This document shows, piece after piece, positions 1 to 12,500 of a DNA stretch of 64,000 bases. The notes beneath the pieces were generated by a model that saw only the letters and a program-made list of their open reading frames with translations, was not told the DNA's origin and did no database searches. This DNA is from Hofstenia miamia (Eukaryota > Xenacoelomorpha > Acoela), in NCBI GenBank assembly GCA_004352715.1, contig SCFE01000118.1, positions 280,685-344,684 of the forward strand, written 5' to 3'. The position numbers were made by a program, and so were the translations under genes. The number at the start of each line of letters is the position of its first letter. Within the stretch, counting starts at the first letter, position 1.

Positions 1-484
1 CGTCTATCGAATTCAATATAAAATATTAGCTCCTTATTACGGAATTCAGATGCATATGGTATCAATATTATTTAAATGTAAATTTGTTACACTTTTATTT
101 TTAAAACAATATATTAAGTTAAATGAACGTTCTCAAAAATTTTTATGCTTAGATAAACATTCAAATAGTTTTCACCACATAGCAACTAAAATTTGGAATA
201 ACTTAGACCATGAAATTAAAATGGAAATTAACTAAAAAAATTTAGAAAAAAAGTGCGAACATTCCTCTTTCACAGACAATGCATACTTAATGACAATAAT
301 ACACTACACTCCTTCGAAAATTTCGTATGATCCTAGATAACGTACACACACACACACACAGACACATCCCCAACAAACACACACCACACAATTATATATG
401 TATATGTTACTATTATTTTGTAAATAGTTTTTTTAGTTTATAGTCTTGTACTCAAGAATTTTTGCAATAAATTGCTTTTGACTC

Positions 485-531
<47 letters not shown>
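1..531 (+). mobile_element. LINE 3' end (CR1/L2/Rex-like) with (TTA)n tail
   Basis: The reading frame at 50-235 ends like the C-terminus of animal CR1/L2/Rex-type LINE reverse transcriptases: the stretch IATKIWNNLDHEIK matches the usual 'APKLWNxLPxxIR' block, and frames beyond the stop continue with a Lys/Phe-rich tail. About 250 bases of non-coding 3' region follow, including a (CA)n run at 343-361, then a (TTA)n microsatellite at about 485-530. A LINE ending in a short tandem repeat instead of poly(A) is normal for these clades. The piece starts before the window and carries a stop, so it is a dead copy. It lies antisense to the GPCR gene, probably inside the intron before its last exon(s). 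Confidence 0.6.
485..530. repeat. (TTA)n microsatellite
   Basis: About fifteen uninterrupted TTA units. It forms the tail of the LINE 3' end and so marks the insertion boundary. Confidence 0.9.
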
Positions 532-727
532 AACCAGTTAAAACACCTTGATTTTGATGAACAACTAGTAGAAATCAAGTATACTGTGTAAAAACATTCA
601 TCTTATCATTTGTTGGAAATTTATCGCTGTGGACATAAGGACATTACTGTAAACCAAGCTTCTTAAATGTCAGGCAACATCATGTAGATCATTTTAACTG
701 TTATTAAATATTGTAATCGATTTTTAC

Positions 728-3700
728 CTAATCCTTGCCAGTAATAAGCGCAGAAAAATGGAAACCAACAAATGAAAAAACACAGAAACACGATACCCAA
801 CACTTTCATCGCCTTATTTTGACTTGAGTTTCGTGATTTGACTTTTCGCGAAATTTCTCCGCTTCTTGTTCGACGCGCTTGCTTTTTGGCTGTTGGTCTA
901 TGAACTGCGATAGCGTTTGTTGTGTTTCGTCTCTTGATTGTTTTTAGCTCGCTATTGCTTCCCATTGATGACGATGGACGTGTAAACCTAAACATAACAT
1001 ATTGATTTAAAAATTTATATTGGACGATAGACGTCAATTTGTCACTTCGAATTTGATTAACATTTTCTATTAAAATAAAAAATTCAACGTTCAAAATATG
1101 TAATTGGTTTTAATATTTCAACTAACTGGTTAACCCAGAAACTAAGAATATTCCTTTTCTGCCTGCCTAGATTCTCAGGACCTGCAGTGTTATAATGTTA
1201 ATTAATGAGACATGGGTAGTCTCATGCACGTGAACTGGTTTATAATTAAGTTTTGTTCCACATTTATAAAAATTTGGCAAAACCTAGAACATTAACTGAT
1301 ATCATTGGAAATTTTTGACAATGATTGGAAATTAATTATGTGATGTGGCGTATGCATCGCACTTTACGCTTCCCTATATTTATCAAGATGTTTTAACATT
1401 TTTTATTTCGAATTTTGTCGGTAGAACAAACAGTATTATCCAAAATGATGATGATGATGATGTGGAAGTTTTTTACAAAGAAAAACAGGTAATCTTGAAC
1501 GTGATGAGCAGGTAAATCAGCTATATATACAATATTGCTATTGGATTCATCATACTAGAATGAAGAAATACTCGCTTATATTAGGCTGATCATATTCTTC
1601 CACAATATCCCCTTTTTGTGTTTACATTGTGCCTGTCTCAGTGTAAGGTTTCACAATTCTACTTACTGATGACTGTGCTGCTGCAGTCAGATGGCTGTTC
1701 TCTTTCTATCTCTCTGTGTGTTTGATAAACCAGCATCTTGATGCAATGCAATTATACGGAGGCATTGATTCTCACTTCCATAATTTTTTTTGAAGTGACT
1801 AAAACTCTTTAAAATAGATTGCAAATGCTTTTAGGATAACAACTGCATACATAATTTTAATTAATTAATGGTTCTAAAACAAAACTCTAAAATTTCGTTC
1901 AAAAATTACTCAAATATTAAATTAACAACTAAACATAGGAGGGTGAATAATATGACTACAGTAACATGTTTTCTTTTTCAAAGGAAATGCATTAAATTTC
2001 ATGCATTCTATAGAAATCAAAATTTTATAGGTGACCCAATTAATTTGGCCGCAATTTTAAAATTTTTAAATTTAAAGTTCTTTTTAAAAATCGAAATAAA
2101 AGTTAGATGATCTTTTCAACATTAAATTCAGGCATGCTCACCAATAAATGTTTCCATGCCTCACGATTTCCAAATTTCCTAATTTGAGTGGAGAAAGCTA
2201 TTTGAAATTGCGGAAAAACGATTTGTTCTTTTAGTGTTAACATGGTGCATTTCGTAAATCCGTGTTTGTTCCAAATTTTCACATTAAGTTATATAATTTT
2301 TATTTTCACACTTCAGCAACTTTTTACAGCAGTGGTTCTCAACCGGGTTAAACATGTATCCTAAGGTTCATTTAGATTTACTGGGAGTCCATACACAAAA
2401 AATAGTGAATAGTTGAAAAATGTCAACCACGGGGATCTCATTGAATAAATCTTCATTTTTACTTAATTCCTCACTTATCTTAAAAAAGGTACATAACTTT
2501 CAAAAAGGTTGTGAATCACTGATTTACAGAATAGTGTATATTAATGTATTCTTACCTTATACTGGCTGTTTTACCAAAGCTCATATGCCCGTTTGCGTAT
2601 GATTGTTTGGTAATTTTTTCGCTTTTCTGAAGCACGTAAACACTGGCGCTGTACAAAGCTATCATTGCTATTAACGGAATGAAAAATGACCCTGCTGCAC
2701 TGTATACAATAAAGCTTTTGCTTGTGGCAAAATAACCGCACCATTGATTTGATATAATCCTTTTCTTGTCATGCCAACCTATAAAAAGAAGAGTGAGTAG
2801 CGCCATCTACTGTTTTGTTTTATTTCATAGTGAAATTGAATTATAAAATATTTTTTAACATTATTATCATATAATTTGCTACATTGAATTAAAATCTGTT
2901 TTTCATAAACAATTCAACAGAAGTTATTTTTTAAGCTCATAGTTTCGTTTTAATTTTTTTTATATGCAATACTTCCATTGGGTTAAAAGGAAGATATACT
3001 AATTTTTGATAAAAAAGCTGCAATATATTTAAATATTTTGCAGGTTTGGTTTGTAAAAAAGTATTAACATTTTTTACCGATGTGAATTTTACTTTTAATA
3101 TTATTTTTCAAATTCAAGAATAATCCACCAACAAACCTTTCTGTGTAATTTGCTCAAAATGTTTCATATGGATCACCAGACTTGCGTCGGAATGGGGATC
3201 CCCACGACACACCAAACCACACGTGGTGTGGTATGGGGTGATATTTTAGTTTTTGGGGATGTGTGGGCCATGAATTTTTGTAGCTAGACTCAATAATTAT
3301 TTCTAAAAATTGTTTATTATAGACTTTAAGCAATTGCATTACTAAATATGTATATTAATACATATTAAAATATACATAAAATCATGTTTGTCTATTAATC
3401 ATTATATTGAAATATTTGACACTCGTGTTAAAAAATTTGTTGTGAAGGATTTGTCAAGCAAATTGTTGTTCCTGTGGTATGGTGTGGGACTTGTGGTGTA
3501 CATTTGTAGGCATTTCTTATGGTATGGTGCAGGGATTGGAAATAAATATATCGATAAAATAAAATATTGCAGTTATTGTTGAACCGTTAAACAATTATTG
3601 TATATTTGACAAAACGAAATTGAAAAAAAATTAATAGCACATGCCTATGAGCTTAGCAATTTCAATTTCTCTGCAGTCCCTAAAAATCTCTATTTGCTTT

Positions 3701-4380
3701 CAGGAACACTTTCATTTCCAATTTAATTTTGCTACTTTGTTTTACCAGGTGCCCACATGAAATTTTATTAACATCTTGTTCTTAACTTGCTTTCCAAAGA
3801 CTTGCATGATTTATATCAAATAATTTCTCAAGAAGTGTTTAACAAGTCCACAAGCAAGGAATGAATTGAGGAAATCGGCAGCCCGTGGTTAAACAAGCAC
3901 ATGAAATGCTGTTAGCAAATCTACTTACAGCATAATGAATGTTAGTTAATACATTGACAGTGTATATACAGGCCCGAAAACGCAGTGTCATTTTTAACTG
4001 GTTGAATTTTTTATTTTCACGCTCTTTGAGATTCAAGGATTTTTCAAAAATTAATTTTTTAATCCCTGGTGAGTGCAAAAACATCACCCCAAGGCAAGCC
4101 TTGGATTGTCTTGACTTTACCAATTTTTCAGATAAGTTCATATTAGACATACCTAAAAGAAACCCTGGTAAGGCGATGGCGGTAGCTAGAACCCAAACAA
4201 ACAAAATTTTCAGTAGAATTCTAAAAATTGTCCGTCCCATCATTTTATAATGTAGTGGATGTTTAATGGCAAGATATCGATCCAGAGATATGGTGCACAG
4301 ATGTAAAATAGAGGCTGTACACAAAAGAATGTCCACATGCAGAAATATGTTGCACAGAAGTGGACCGAATGGCCAATAAC
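728..4380 (-). CDS. Biogenic-amine GPCR (adrenergic/serotonin/dopamine-type), partial: TM3-TM6
   Basis: Three exons read right to left: 4380-4153, 2778-2556 and 987-728. All borders are AG/GT and phases agree (1 nt + 2 nt, then 2 nt + 1 nt), giving about 237 residues. Exon 1 carries TM3 with the amine-binding Asp (VDILLCTASI), the DRY motif (SLDRYLAIKHPLHY) and TM4. Exon 2 has the extracellular-loop Cys (QWCGYF) and TM5 with Ser at 5.42 and 5.46 and Pro 5.50 (YSAAGSFFIPL). Exon 3 has a basic third cytoplasmic loop and TM6 with CWFPFF. The Asp and serines say monoamine receptor. TM3 and TM6 resemble 5-HT2, alpha-1 and D2 receptors about equally, so the ligand is open. The intron just after TM6 recalls vertebrate alpha-1 receptors. 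TM7 must lie left of the window. TM1-TM2 were not found between 4381 and 9584 and may lie farther right, around or beyond TBCCD1. Confidence 0.85.
2330..2521. mobile_element. hAT-type MITE inside the GPCR intron
   Basis: The ends are inverted: CAGTGGTTCTCAACC on the left and the complement of CAGTGATTCACAACC on the right. They are flanked by 8-bp duplications, TTTTACAG (2322-2329) and ATTTACAG (2522-2529), differing at one base. The 8-bp duplication and the CAGTGGTTCTCAACC end are typical of non-autonomous hAT elements. Length is 192 bp, with no coding capacity. In gene orientation the element begins 34 nt after the exon 2 donor of the GPCR. Confidence 0.75.
3176..3560. repeat. Unclassified repeat rich in GGTGTGGTATGG motifs
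   Basis: Two GC-richer patches (about 3190-3270 and 3470-3540) share variants of GTGGTATGGTGTGG. The first also contains the near-palindrome ACCACACGTGGTGTGGT. They stand out from the AT-rich intron around them and look like the two ends or two copies of a repeat. I cannot assign a family and no target duplication was found. The repeat lies in the GPCR intron between exons 1 and 2. Confidence 0.35.
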
Positions 4381-5559
4381 CTAAAATAAATCTGTAAGTC
4401 ACACATGAAATTTTAAATCGTATTTATTCATCGTCCATTTTTCTACTTAAATTCATTTTCCTTTAACTGTAATAAGCGGCCTACTAGCGGTTTAGTTCAA
4501 AGGGACGTATGCTAGAAATTGGGTTTCTAACTGCGTACTTTTAGAACTGTTTTATAAAATGATTTTCCATATAATTCTCTAAAAGCAACTCATATTTTAA
4601 TGCTTAAAGTTGCAGACAGTTCTCAAACATCCAGTTTAAAAATTGTTGTGGACCTTGTCTAAATTTCAAAATACGCCAAAATGGAATCGGCCTATTTGGA
4701 AATTGGCTCAGCTCAAAACACAATGTCGCAGACAGCTTTCATGATTTAAGTACACTGTTTTGAAAGATCAAATCCTAGTAGTTAACATAATTTAGTATAA
4801 ATGAATTAAAATGATAAAAAAGCCCCATTATATATATCAGCCACACAATTAATTTATGTAAAAACAGGTCGTGTTTGAAAGCCGGCTTGAGAAATTACCA
4901 CCTGTTGCAATTCTGTTTTAAACCATTGAAATATTTTGCACACTTTTAAATTTCTCTTACTCAAATAAGGTATGGAAATTAGTCGGTTGGGAATAGCGAT
5001 CAAAATAATTTCCAAATGTTTTTTTTAATTCTTTCTAATAGTAAATGCGTCAGTATGTCGACATTTGTTTTAGAGGGATTGTCTATTATTTGATTTTCTT
5101 GTATTTTTATTCTTTCTAAAACTTTGGATATTAGTTTTTTATTATAGATTTCATTTTCTACACTTACAAAGAATTTTCTAAGCTATATATTGATTACAAG
5201 GTAATATGTAACAATTTTGAGTTTTTGGTAGCGACAATGACTGCGTGTTTCTGAGTTTATACACAGCTCTTGTCTTACGCATAATTTTTATTGGTGAAAA
5301 TTATTTAAAAATTTGCTTCCTAAATACAATGTTTAAATAATAAATGGTTTTCTCTCTAATACAACAACTGCTCTATAAGGTTATCTGAAAAGAGGGCAAT
5401 GAATAAATTGATTGCATTCACTGCTTTGTTTTTTATAGTTAACGAATGCATAGATTTGCTTGTAGAAGGTTATATTAAATATTAATGCCACTCGTCAATT
5501 AATTTAATTCAAATCTCTGACCTAAAACATTGAATGTTACAATTCAATTAAGTCAAAAC

Positions 5560-5700
5560 GCGCTGTTAAAAGTCTAATCAATCAATCTGACAACGCCAAG
5601 AGAATATATTTCCTCATGCCTTGACACTGCGATTTAAAACCGCATTGGTTGCCTGTGAAAATACGCCCTTCTTACTTCCTCCAACACATTGATGACATAT
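5560..5700 (+). mobile_element. Possible LINE reverse-transcriptase fragment
   Basis: Around 5630-5672 the plus strand encodes DLKPHWLPVKIRP, close to the 'LxSLHWLPVxxRI' block near the C-terminus of CR1/L2/Rex-type LINE proteins. The upstream frame has a stop (KRIYFLMP, stop, HCDL) and no tail is visible, so this would be a short decayed remnant. One motif is thin evidence. Confidence 0.3.
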
Positions 5701-7423
5701 TTTCCTGGTGTCATATTTTGTATAATATTTAGTGAAAATTAACCAATTACCATTGAAAAACAAAATTTTCTCAAGATTCACAATCTAATTATTCTTTTTA
5801 TTGACCTTAAATATGAACTTGTAGTAGAATTTCTTTTCAAAAGTCAATACTTTATGCTGTGTGCTAGTGTAGTTCATTTAACAAAATGTACATATATCCC
5901 TATTATATTATTATATATATTTGTTGGAAGTATATTACAAAATAGATTATCATCGTTCAAAGTTAGCTGATTTAATAGATGTTTTGACTCAAACCAATAA
6001 ATGTGACCCAACCCATATGCAGACCTCTTGGTTTGAAGATGATAATATGCATCAATGTAGACTTTCTATTATTCGATTTAGAAAGTTAAACATGATTTTT
6101 AATAGTACTGCTCTGAGTTTTGCTAAAATATATGTAGTTTCAATACATATTGATTTTCGTTTAATTGTTTCATATGTTTCATGCAATAACTATTAGTCAA
6201 ATCATTTATTCATTTTTTTAATTTAGCTGCCAGGTTACCTAGATTATTTCGGAAGACTTAAAACATTGAAAAGTTATTCATAAAAATCAATGTCCGTGAT
6301 GGCGCTTCACTTAATAATGCTCGCACCATTCAGTATCATGATAGTCCAATTACCACTGAAATATTTTGTCTAAAATATCATGGGAATGTAATGTGATCCT
6401 GAAGAGCCTTAATCGTTTAGTAGGCAAAAAATCTAAACATAAATATAATGAGTTGGAAAGTTCTTCCAATTAATTTACAATAAATTTGCATTTATTTGAC
6501 ATTATACCCAAATTTAGATCATTACCGGGCGTTAAAATTTTGGTATTTGACATTAACTGAAATTTTTAATTGCATTTTATCATTTAATTAAGTCTATTCT
6601 TTTTGATTTTAAAAGATTACCAAACTTTGCTTTAATTGAATGGGAGATGTGTTTTTGGAAGGTATGTACTTTCCTACCCTTGTTTGACTTTGAATTTAAT
6701 GAATCAAAGACAATCTGTCCACTTTGTTCCTATTTTCTTTCCCTTTCTTCGACTCGCTTCCAATGATATTTATAATTATTTATTATTGAATAACTTCTAC
6801 TTCAATTATGATTTGAACAACGAAATGTTTAATTGCGTCACCTCGCCTCAACTGTAAAGTTACCATGGCATACAAGGCGTGCAGCTGTTTTTACTTTCAC
6901 TTTCTATCCATTAATTCTCATTTTTAATTAATAAATAGAAGTTTTTCAGAGATATTATGGTTGCTGATGAGATATCCTTTTTTCATCACATACGTTGAAT
7001 AGGATTTGCATTGCCGAATTATTTCAGAAACATATCGATCATTTAAGAGAATAATTGCCTACTAGCGTAAATCCTAATCACAGGCCTAAAGAATAACAAT
7101 ACTTTTATTTTTAGCTGATGACTTAATGTGATTAATTGTATCCAACAGGGAGGAAGTTACAACAATTTTAAGATATTCTAGAAGTAATTTTAGATATATA
7201 TTTTCTTTTATTTTCTTACTTCGATTTGCGAAGCGTTAATTTTTAAAAGATGCAATAGAAAATACGCATGTAATCCCGAATATGAAAAATTGAATGTGAA
7301 CATATTCGCCCTGAAAAGTCTAGTTTATGTACCATCTATTTTACTAAATTGTATTTTTCAAAAAATTAATTTTATTAAGACAGCGCAACAAGGCATATCG
7401 ATTTACTGTTTAGTAATTCGCTG

Positions 7424-7442
7424 ATATATATATATATATATA
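7424..7442. repeat. (TA)n microsatellite
   Basis: Short uninterrupted TA run in the spacer upstream of TBCCD1. Confidence 0.9.
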
Positions 7443-7636
7443 AAGAGAGCGGAATTTTTTCTTTAAAGTGGATCAATATTTTTCAAGTGGTCGGTTTCGG
7501 ATGCGTTAAAAAGTAATATCAGATAGTACTATTTTGGTGTTTTAGCGTAATAATTTACCTCGCTTCCTAAGCTGCAAAATCGCAGATATATGGCTATTGA
7601 CCCAAACTGACTTGGTCTCAGCAACAAGTCTGTTAA

Positions 7637-7973
7637 TTGTTTAAAAATGATTTAACTTGACTTTGATGAGCAGCTGCACCCAACGTAAGACGATGTCAAG
7701 TCAATTAGCAATCAAAGATTGAAAAGTCAATAGTAATTAGATGTCATGTTTTCATTAAATGTTCTAAAATGTTGGGGTGGGTCCGTTTTATATCNNNNNN
7801 NNNNNNNNNNNNNNNTTGTTTAAAAATGATTTAACTTGACTTTGATGAGCAGCTGCACCCAACGTAAGACGATGTCAAGTCAATTAGCAATCAAAGATTG
7901 AAAAGTCAATAGTAATTAGATGTCATGTTTTCATTAAATGTTCTAAAATGTTGGGGTGGGTCCGTTTTATATC
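7637..7973. repeat. 158-bp direct duplication flanking an N gap (assembly join)
   Basis: Positions 7637-7794 and 7816-7973 appear identical, separated by exactly 21 N (7795-7815). Identical ends on both sides of a short gap usually mean that two contig ends that really overlap were scaffolded without merging. I therefore read this as an assembly artefact rather than a tandem duplication. Confidence 0.85.
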
Positions 7974-9406
7974 TGGGATTTATATGCCATTTAATTCTCC
8001 ATATTAAAGATAATCTCAAAGTTTTCTCAGCATTTTTTTGTTAAGAAAATGTCGTCCTTTAATTGTGCAGTGCGCTCATACAGCATTACAATCGATTGTT
8101 CGTTTTTAAGCTCTATGCTATGAGACGTTTGTTATTGTTGGAGAATTATCTGTCAAGGCTATCACAGTGAGCTACAACGCCACTCTTTCATCGTTAATGA
8201 CGAATGACAGTCTAGGCAGCAATTAATTGTCTTTGGATTTTTTAATTATTAGACTGTAGAATTGAAAATGCTATTTCATTTGCCACTCACAGTAATAATG
8301 CGTGCGAAGCAAACATTAGCATAATTTCCTGCTCTTAAAATACTGAGAACCGAAAGTTCAACTTCAAATTTACGTAAAACGAAAAGCGAAGTAGCTGTAG
8401 TTTTCTTGTTTTTACGCACTCACTAAATTTTGATACCATTTCTTAGATTTTCTTATGAAATGCAAATGATGCTTTTCTTTTTTCTTCATTCAAAAATATT
8501 TGGTTTAAAAGTTCAAGAAGTCATCTCATTTGACATTGAGATTTCAAAATTCTGATTGACATGAATTTATAGAATTTACTGTCAATTATAAGTTAGTTTG
8601 TGTATGAATGATATTAAACAGGACTTTGTTAAGGCGCCCTCCAGTTTTGGTACTTTTGATTTGTCACACTACTCTCTTGTGTTTTGCAAACCCACATTTT
8701 GAATAAACAGGATTATTTTATTTGATATCGTGTACACTCTTTTCTTATTTGTAAATTAAGGACATTCATTGATTGAAAAATGAAACGACAGCAAACAATT
8801 TCAAAATATTCTATTTAATATCGACTTCTCTACTAGCCTGGAGCAGATGGAATGCCTTGTGCTTGTGTTTAATGCACTTGGATTTCTATGATGAGTTTGA
8901 TTACTTGTCTTTTTCTGTTAGTGATTGATTTTGCGTCAGATTCAGTTGCTGGTTTTAGGATGTATTGAAATATTTCACTTGCTGCTGAATATGGTCTAAG
9001 TTTTGTGTTGCAGGCAAGAAGAAAGCATCGATTTTCAACTACTCATTAAAATTTATCAAATCATTTTTCACTGCTTACAAATTTTTTTCACCACGATGTT
9101 TTACTTTAAGCATTAGGTAGACCTATTCTACCTTAAATGTTGTCATTTTCAAGTTTAAATGAAAGGATGTTTTCCATTAAAATACCGCTTTTGATTGCAA
9201 AAAAATTATACATCAAACATGAAATGAGTCTACACACATATTTCACTTAGTAACAAGTTCGAAGAAAAATGCGCGAGTATTGGAATTCTACTTTTTCTAA
9301 CACAAAGTAATTTATAAATCGCAATATTTGTTATTATATTAGTAATTTATTATAAGAGTGTTCACTAATAATTGTGTTTCAAGCTTTTGTTGCATTGATA
9401 TATAAA

Positions 9407-9412
<6 letters not shown>

Positions 9413-9467
<55 letters not shown>
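9413..9467. repeat. (TA)n microsatellite upstream of TBCCD1
   Basis: Pure TA run of about 55 bp, ending about 117 bp before the TBCCD1 ATG. It must lie within or next to the promoter or 5' UTR. No TATA box or initiator can be told apart from the repeat itself. Confidence 0.9.
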
Positions 9468-9469
<2 letters not shown>

Positions 9470-9584
9470 TATTATTTTCGCAAAATTTCATTATAATTTA
9501 CTGTTGATGGAATGATAATGGAAGGCAGAGATTAGTGTAATTCCTTGAAAATAATTTCAAAGAATTGTTTAGATTTAGAAGTGT

Positions 9585-12500
9585 ATGGATTTTGCGAAGC
9601 AGGTGTGTATATGGCCTAATTGGCGATTGTTTGAATTTGGAGTTCTTCCGATCTCTCCAGTTGAAAAACTTTCATATACTGTTTTAAAGAAGATTCTCCC
9701 ATATGTTATGGAAAAAACTTTAAAAACTTCTGCAGGAGTAAGCATTTAATTTCTAAAATTCGGTATATTTAAGTTAGAAAAATTGTTATGGTTAATACAT
9801 GATTACAGTCATTGTGTTTGATGCGTTATCGTGATTTAGGAAATATAGGACGTTATTTCATTATCATTTATTCACATCTTTAGTCAGAACGAGCTCGAAG
9901 TGCTAATCGTTCTGCACGTGGTGTTTCTCGTTTGCAAGTATCATACAAACTCTGGAATCATATCGCCGTCAACAAACTTCAGATCTCAGAATCTTTTGGA
10001 CGCCTCTATTTTGAACAAATGCTTATATTTTCAAAACGATTCAATCAAGGAGGGTCTAAATCATTAGAATCGCACAGTGTTAATCCCTTTGATTTCATGG
10101 TTTTGCTTGCCGCGCAGAAGATTCGTAAGCTTTCCCTCAAGCTTGCTCACAGTTCGTCATCGGGTAAGTCTTCACAGATTGCTAAAACAAATGTCAACTG
10201 TCTGTCTACATTGTTTTGAGATCAGAGTTTCCAATAATTGTCACAAGATTGTCATTTGTTTTATGATTTGTACATTTTTAACAAATCTTTATAGTTGATT
10301 TAGGTTGGTATTTTCTAGGTGAGGAATGGCCATTGGGTGAAGAAGGCAACGATAAGATAGATGTGAGCTCTAAACAACATTCAGTGCTCGATCAACGACA
10401 TCAGTTCATATTTGTGAAGGAAAATCTCAGGTTTATTGCGGATATTCTAACATCTCCTGGTAATTTATTTCTTCTATGTTATCGACCGAAATTTAATAGT
10501 CATGATCAATTTTGAGTGTCCTGACCAAATATATTACCAAGAAATCTAAAATTCCTGTTATTCCTGATATTACTAACATTATGAAATTTATACAAATTAT
10601 TTCTCTTTGTAAAAGTGATCGCTGTACTATGTTATTTTGTAAATATCAATTGCTTTGTTATTAGCTATATTTTAGGTGAGAAAACGCTTTCTCATGCAGC
10701 CATTGAGGCGTTGGATAGTGCCTTATTGTGCCACATTGGAGATAAATACATTCCTTTGTCTGCTCTATTGCCTCATATAGGACAATCCTGCGGTTACAAC
10801 AAGAACACACAAGAGTGCGATAGTTCAAAACTTGTCAAATGGATTGATGGCAAACTGTAAAAATTATATTATTTGTAAATCTCTAACTATTGACATTTAA
10901 TTGATTTTGAGTGGTGATAATGTCCTTAATTACCTACTTTTTTCATCACTGCGCGAAAAATTGCAAAGAATCATTAAGTGAACTGCTCAGGGGTCTCCCT
11001 GTATGTAATAATAAAAGTTGTTTTCAAATTTGGTTCGCATCAATCCTAAATTTATTTGATATTTCGAAATAGAATCCGCGCTGACGTTAAAAATGTCGAT
11101 ACTAGACTTTGTTAGCAGGGTTTTGACATTTCAAAAATCCGGTAAATAGCAAATTTACGAAAGGAACAGCGCGTTATTGTCTGCGAGCATCAAATATTGA
11201 TTATTTGTCCGTTCAAGCAATGTAGGATCGTGAGAACAAGATATTAACATGGATCTTAGTCTAGCTGCATTCAATTGAATTTTCTGGTGAATTCGAATGA
11301 CATTCTAAAATTTTCATCGAAGTGTAAATTAGTTCTACTTAGTTTTCATTTCTAAAGTGTCTTTTTGAATCAGCTAAGAATCTTCATGTTGACCTTTGAA
11401 AATAAAGTTTTGTAGCTTATTTTGTCATAATGTGCACTTGAAGCGATTTCAACTTACGTTTTAGAACATGAGTGTTGCATTTGAAAAACAACTCTTGTAA
11501 TTATTTGTGCAGTATTTCTTTGTAGATAGCCATTAATCGAATCAAATAATGTTGTTTTTACAGTGTGTCACCATCAACTGTAATGTCGGAAAGGAAAACA
11601 ACCCTCGGTTGGAGTATTCGTATAAATTCGTTAGAGGAATCGATTAGCAGAACTGCTCGTATGTATACATTAAATACACCTCCGTATCGTTTCAAATCTT
11701 CAAAAGCTTCTTCCGCATCTGAGGTGATCGCCTTCATGCAAGTATCTCGTGATACAATAGTAAAAGTGGGAGAACCACTGACTAACTCAACGATTAAAAT
11801 GATTCGATGTTCACACTCATTCTTCTATTTATTGGACGCTGTGGATTGTGTTTTTGTTTATAAATGCAAGGTGAGATCATTTTTTGGCTTTACAATAAAT
11901 TATATTTTATTGTTCTTACGAATGGATTTAGTTTTCGTGGCATATTTTTTGAGGAATAATTTGACTGTTTGCTCTTGTCTTTTTTGCATTTAGTTTGAAA
12001 TTACTTTGACGTCTTTACATTCAACTACTCAATTTGGGCTTGGAAAGTGCCTGAGTTCAATTGAACTTTTAACGTTGCTCCAAGCGACACTGTATATTTC
12101 GGCAATTTTTCTTACTGTTGAAAGTCATATATCTTTCCGAGGGAATCGGAAGTCTCATTGTGATGTTTTTCTGCTTAACTGGGCCAAACTCACACTTTAA
12201 ATCACTATATGATATAATGATATAATTAAATAGACAGTGTTTAGGATACCACTTTGTGCATTGGCGCTGTTTCGCGCGTTTTGATTCTTCGAGAATGCAA
12301 AAATATGAAGATCATCGCACCCTGCAGCAGAGTCGTAGTTCAGAAATGTGAATCAATGACACTTCATCTCCTCACGCCGTTCCCACCCGTTATGGTTCAT
12401 CGTAATCAAGAGGTGGTGTTAGCACCATTTAATACATATCATCCGTTGTTAGAGCACTGTCTTAAGCTTGCTGGACTTTCTCTCACGGATACAAATTGTT

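Larger units (their letters stand above)
4381..9584. other. Spacer between GPCR exons and TBCCD1
   Basis: No exon was recognised on either strand. I searched by eye for a minus-strand TM1-TM2 exon (N..LAxxDL pattern) without success. The stretch holds a possible LINE fragment near 5560-5700, a duplicated block around an N gap at 7637-7973, and (TA)n tracts at 7424-7442 and 9413-9467. The last ends about 117 bp before the TBCCD1 start codon, so the TBCCD1 promoter must lie in or next to it. Confidence 0.5.

Noticed and set aside
1446-1463. Short GAT repeat
   Set aside because: A handful of units only; trivial microsatellite.
3939-4250. Plus-strand 103-codon frame opposite the GPCR exon
   Set aside because: It overlaps the conserved minus-strand TM3-TM4 exon; the minus strand has the family match and correct splice sites, so this is a shadow.
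5540-5620. Minus-strand YILLALSD, reminiscent of a GPCR TM2 (LAxSD)
   Set aside because: A stop codon follows directly after SD and the upstream frame has no TM1; the plus strand there looks more like a LINE fragment.
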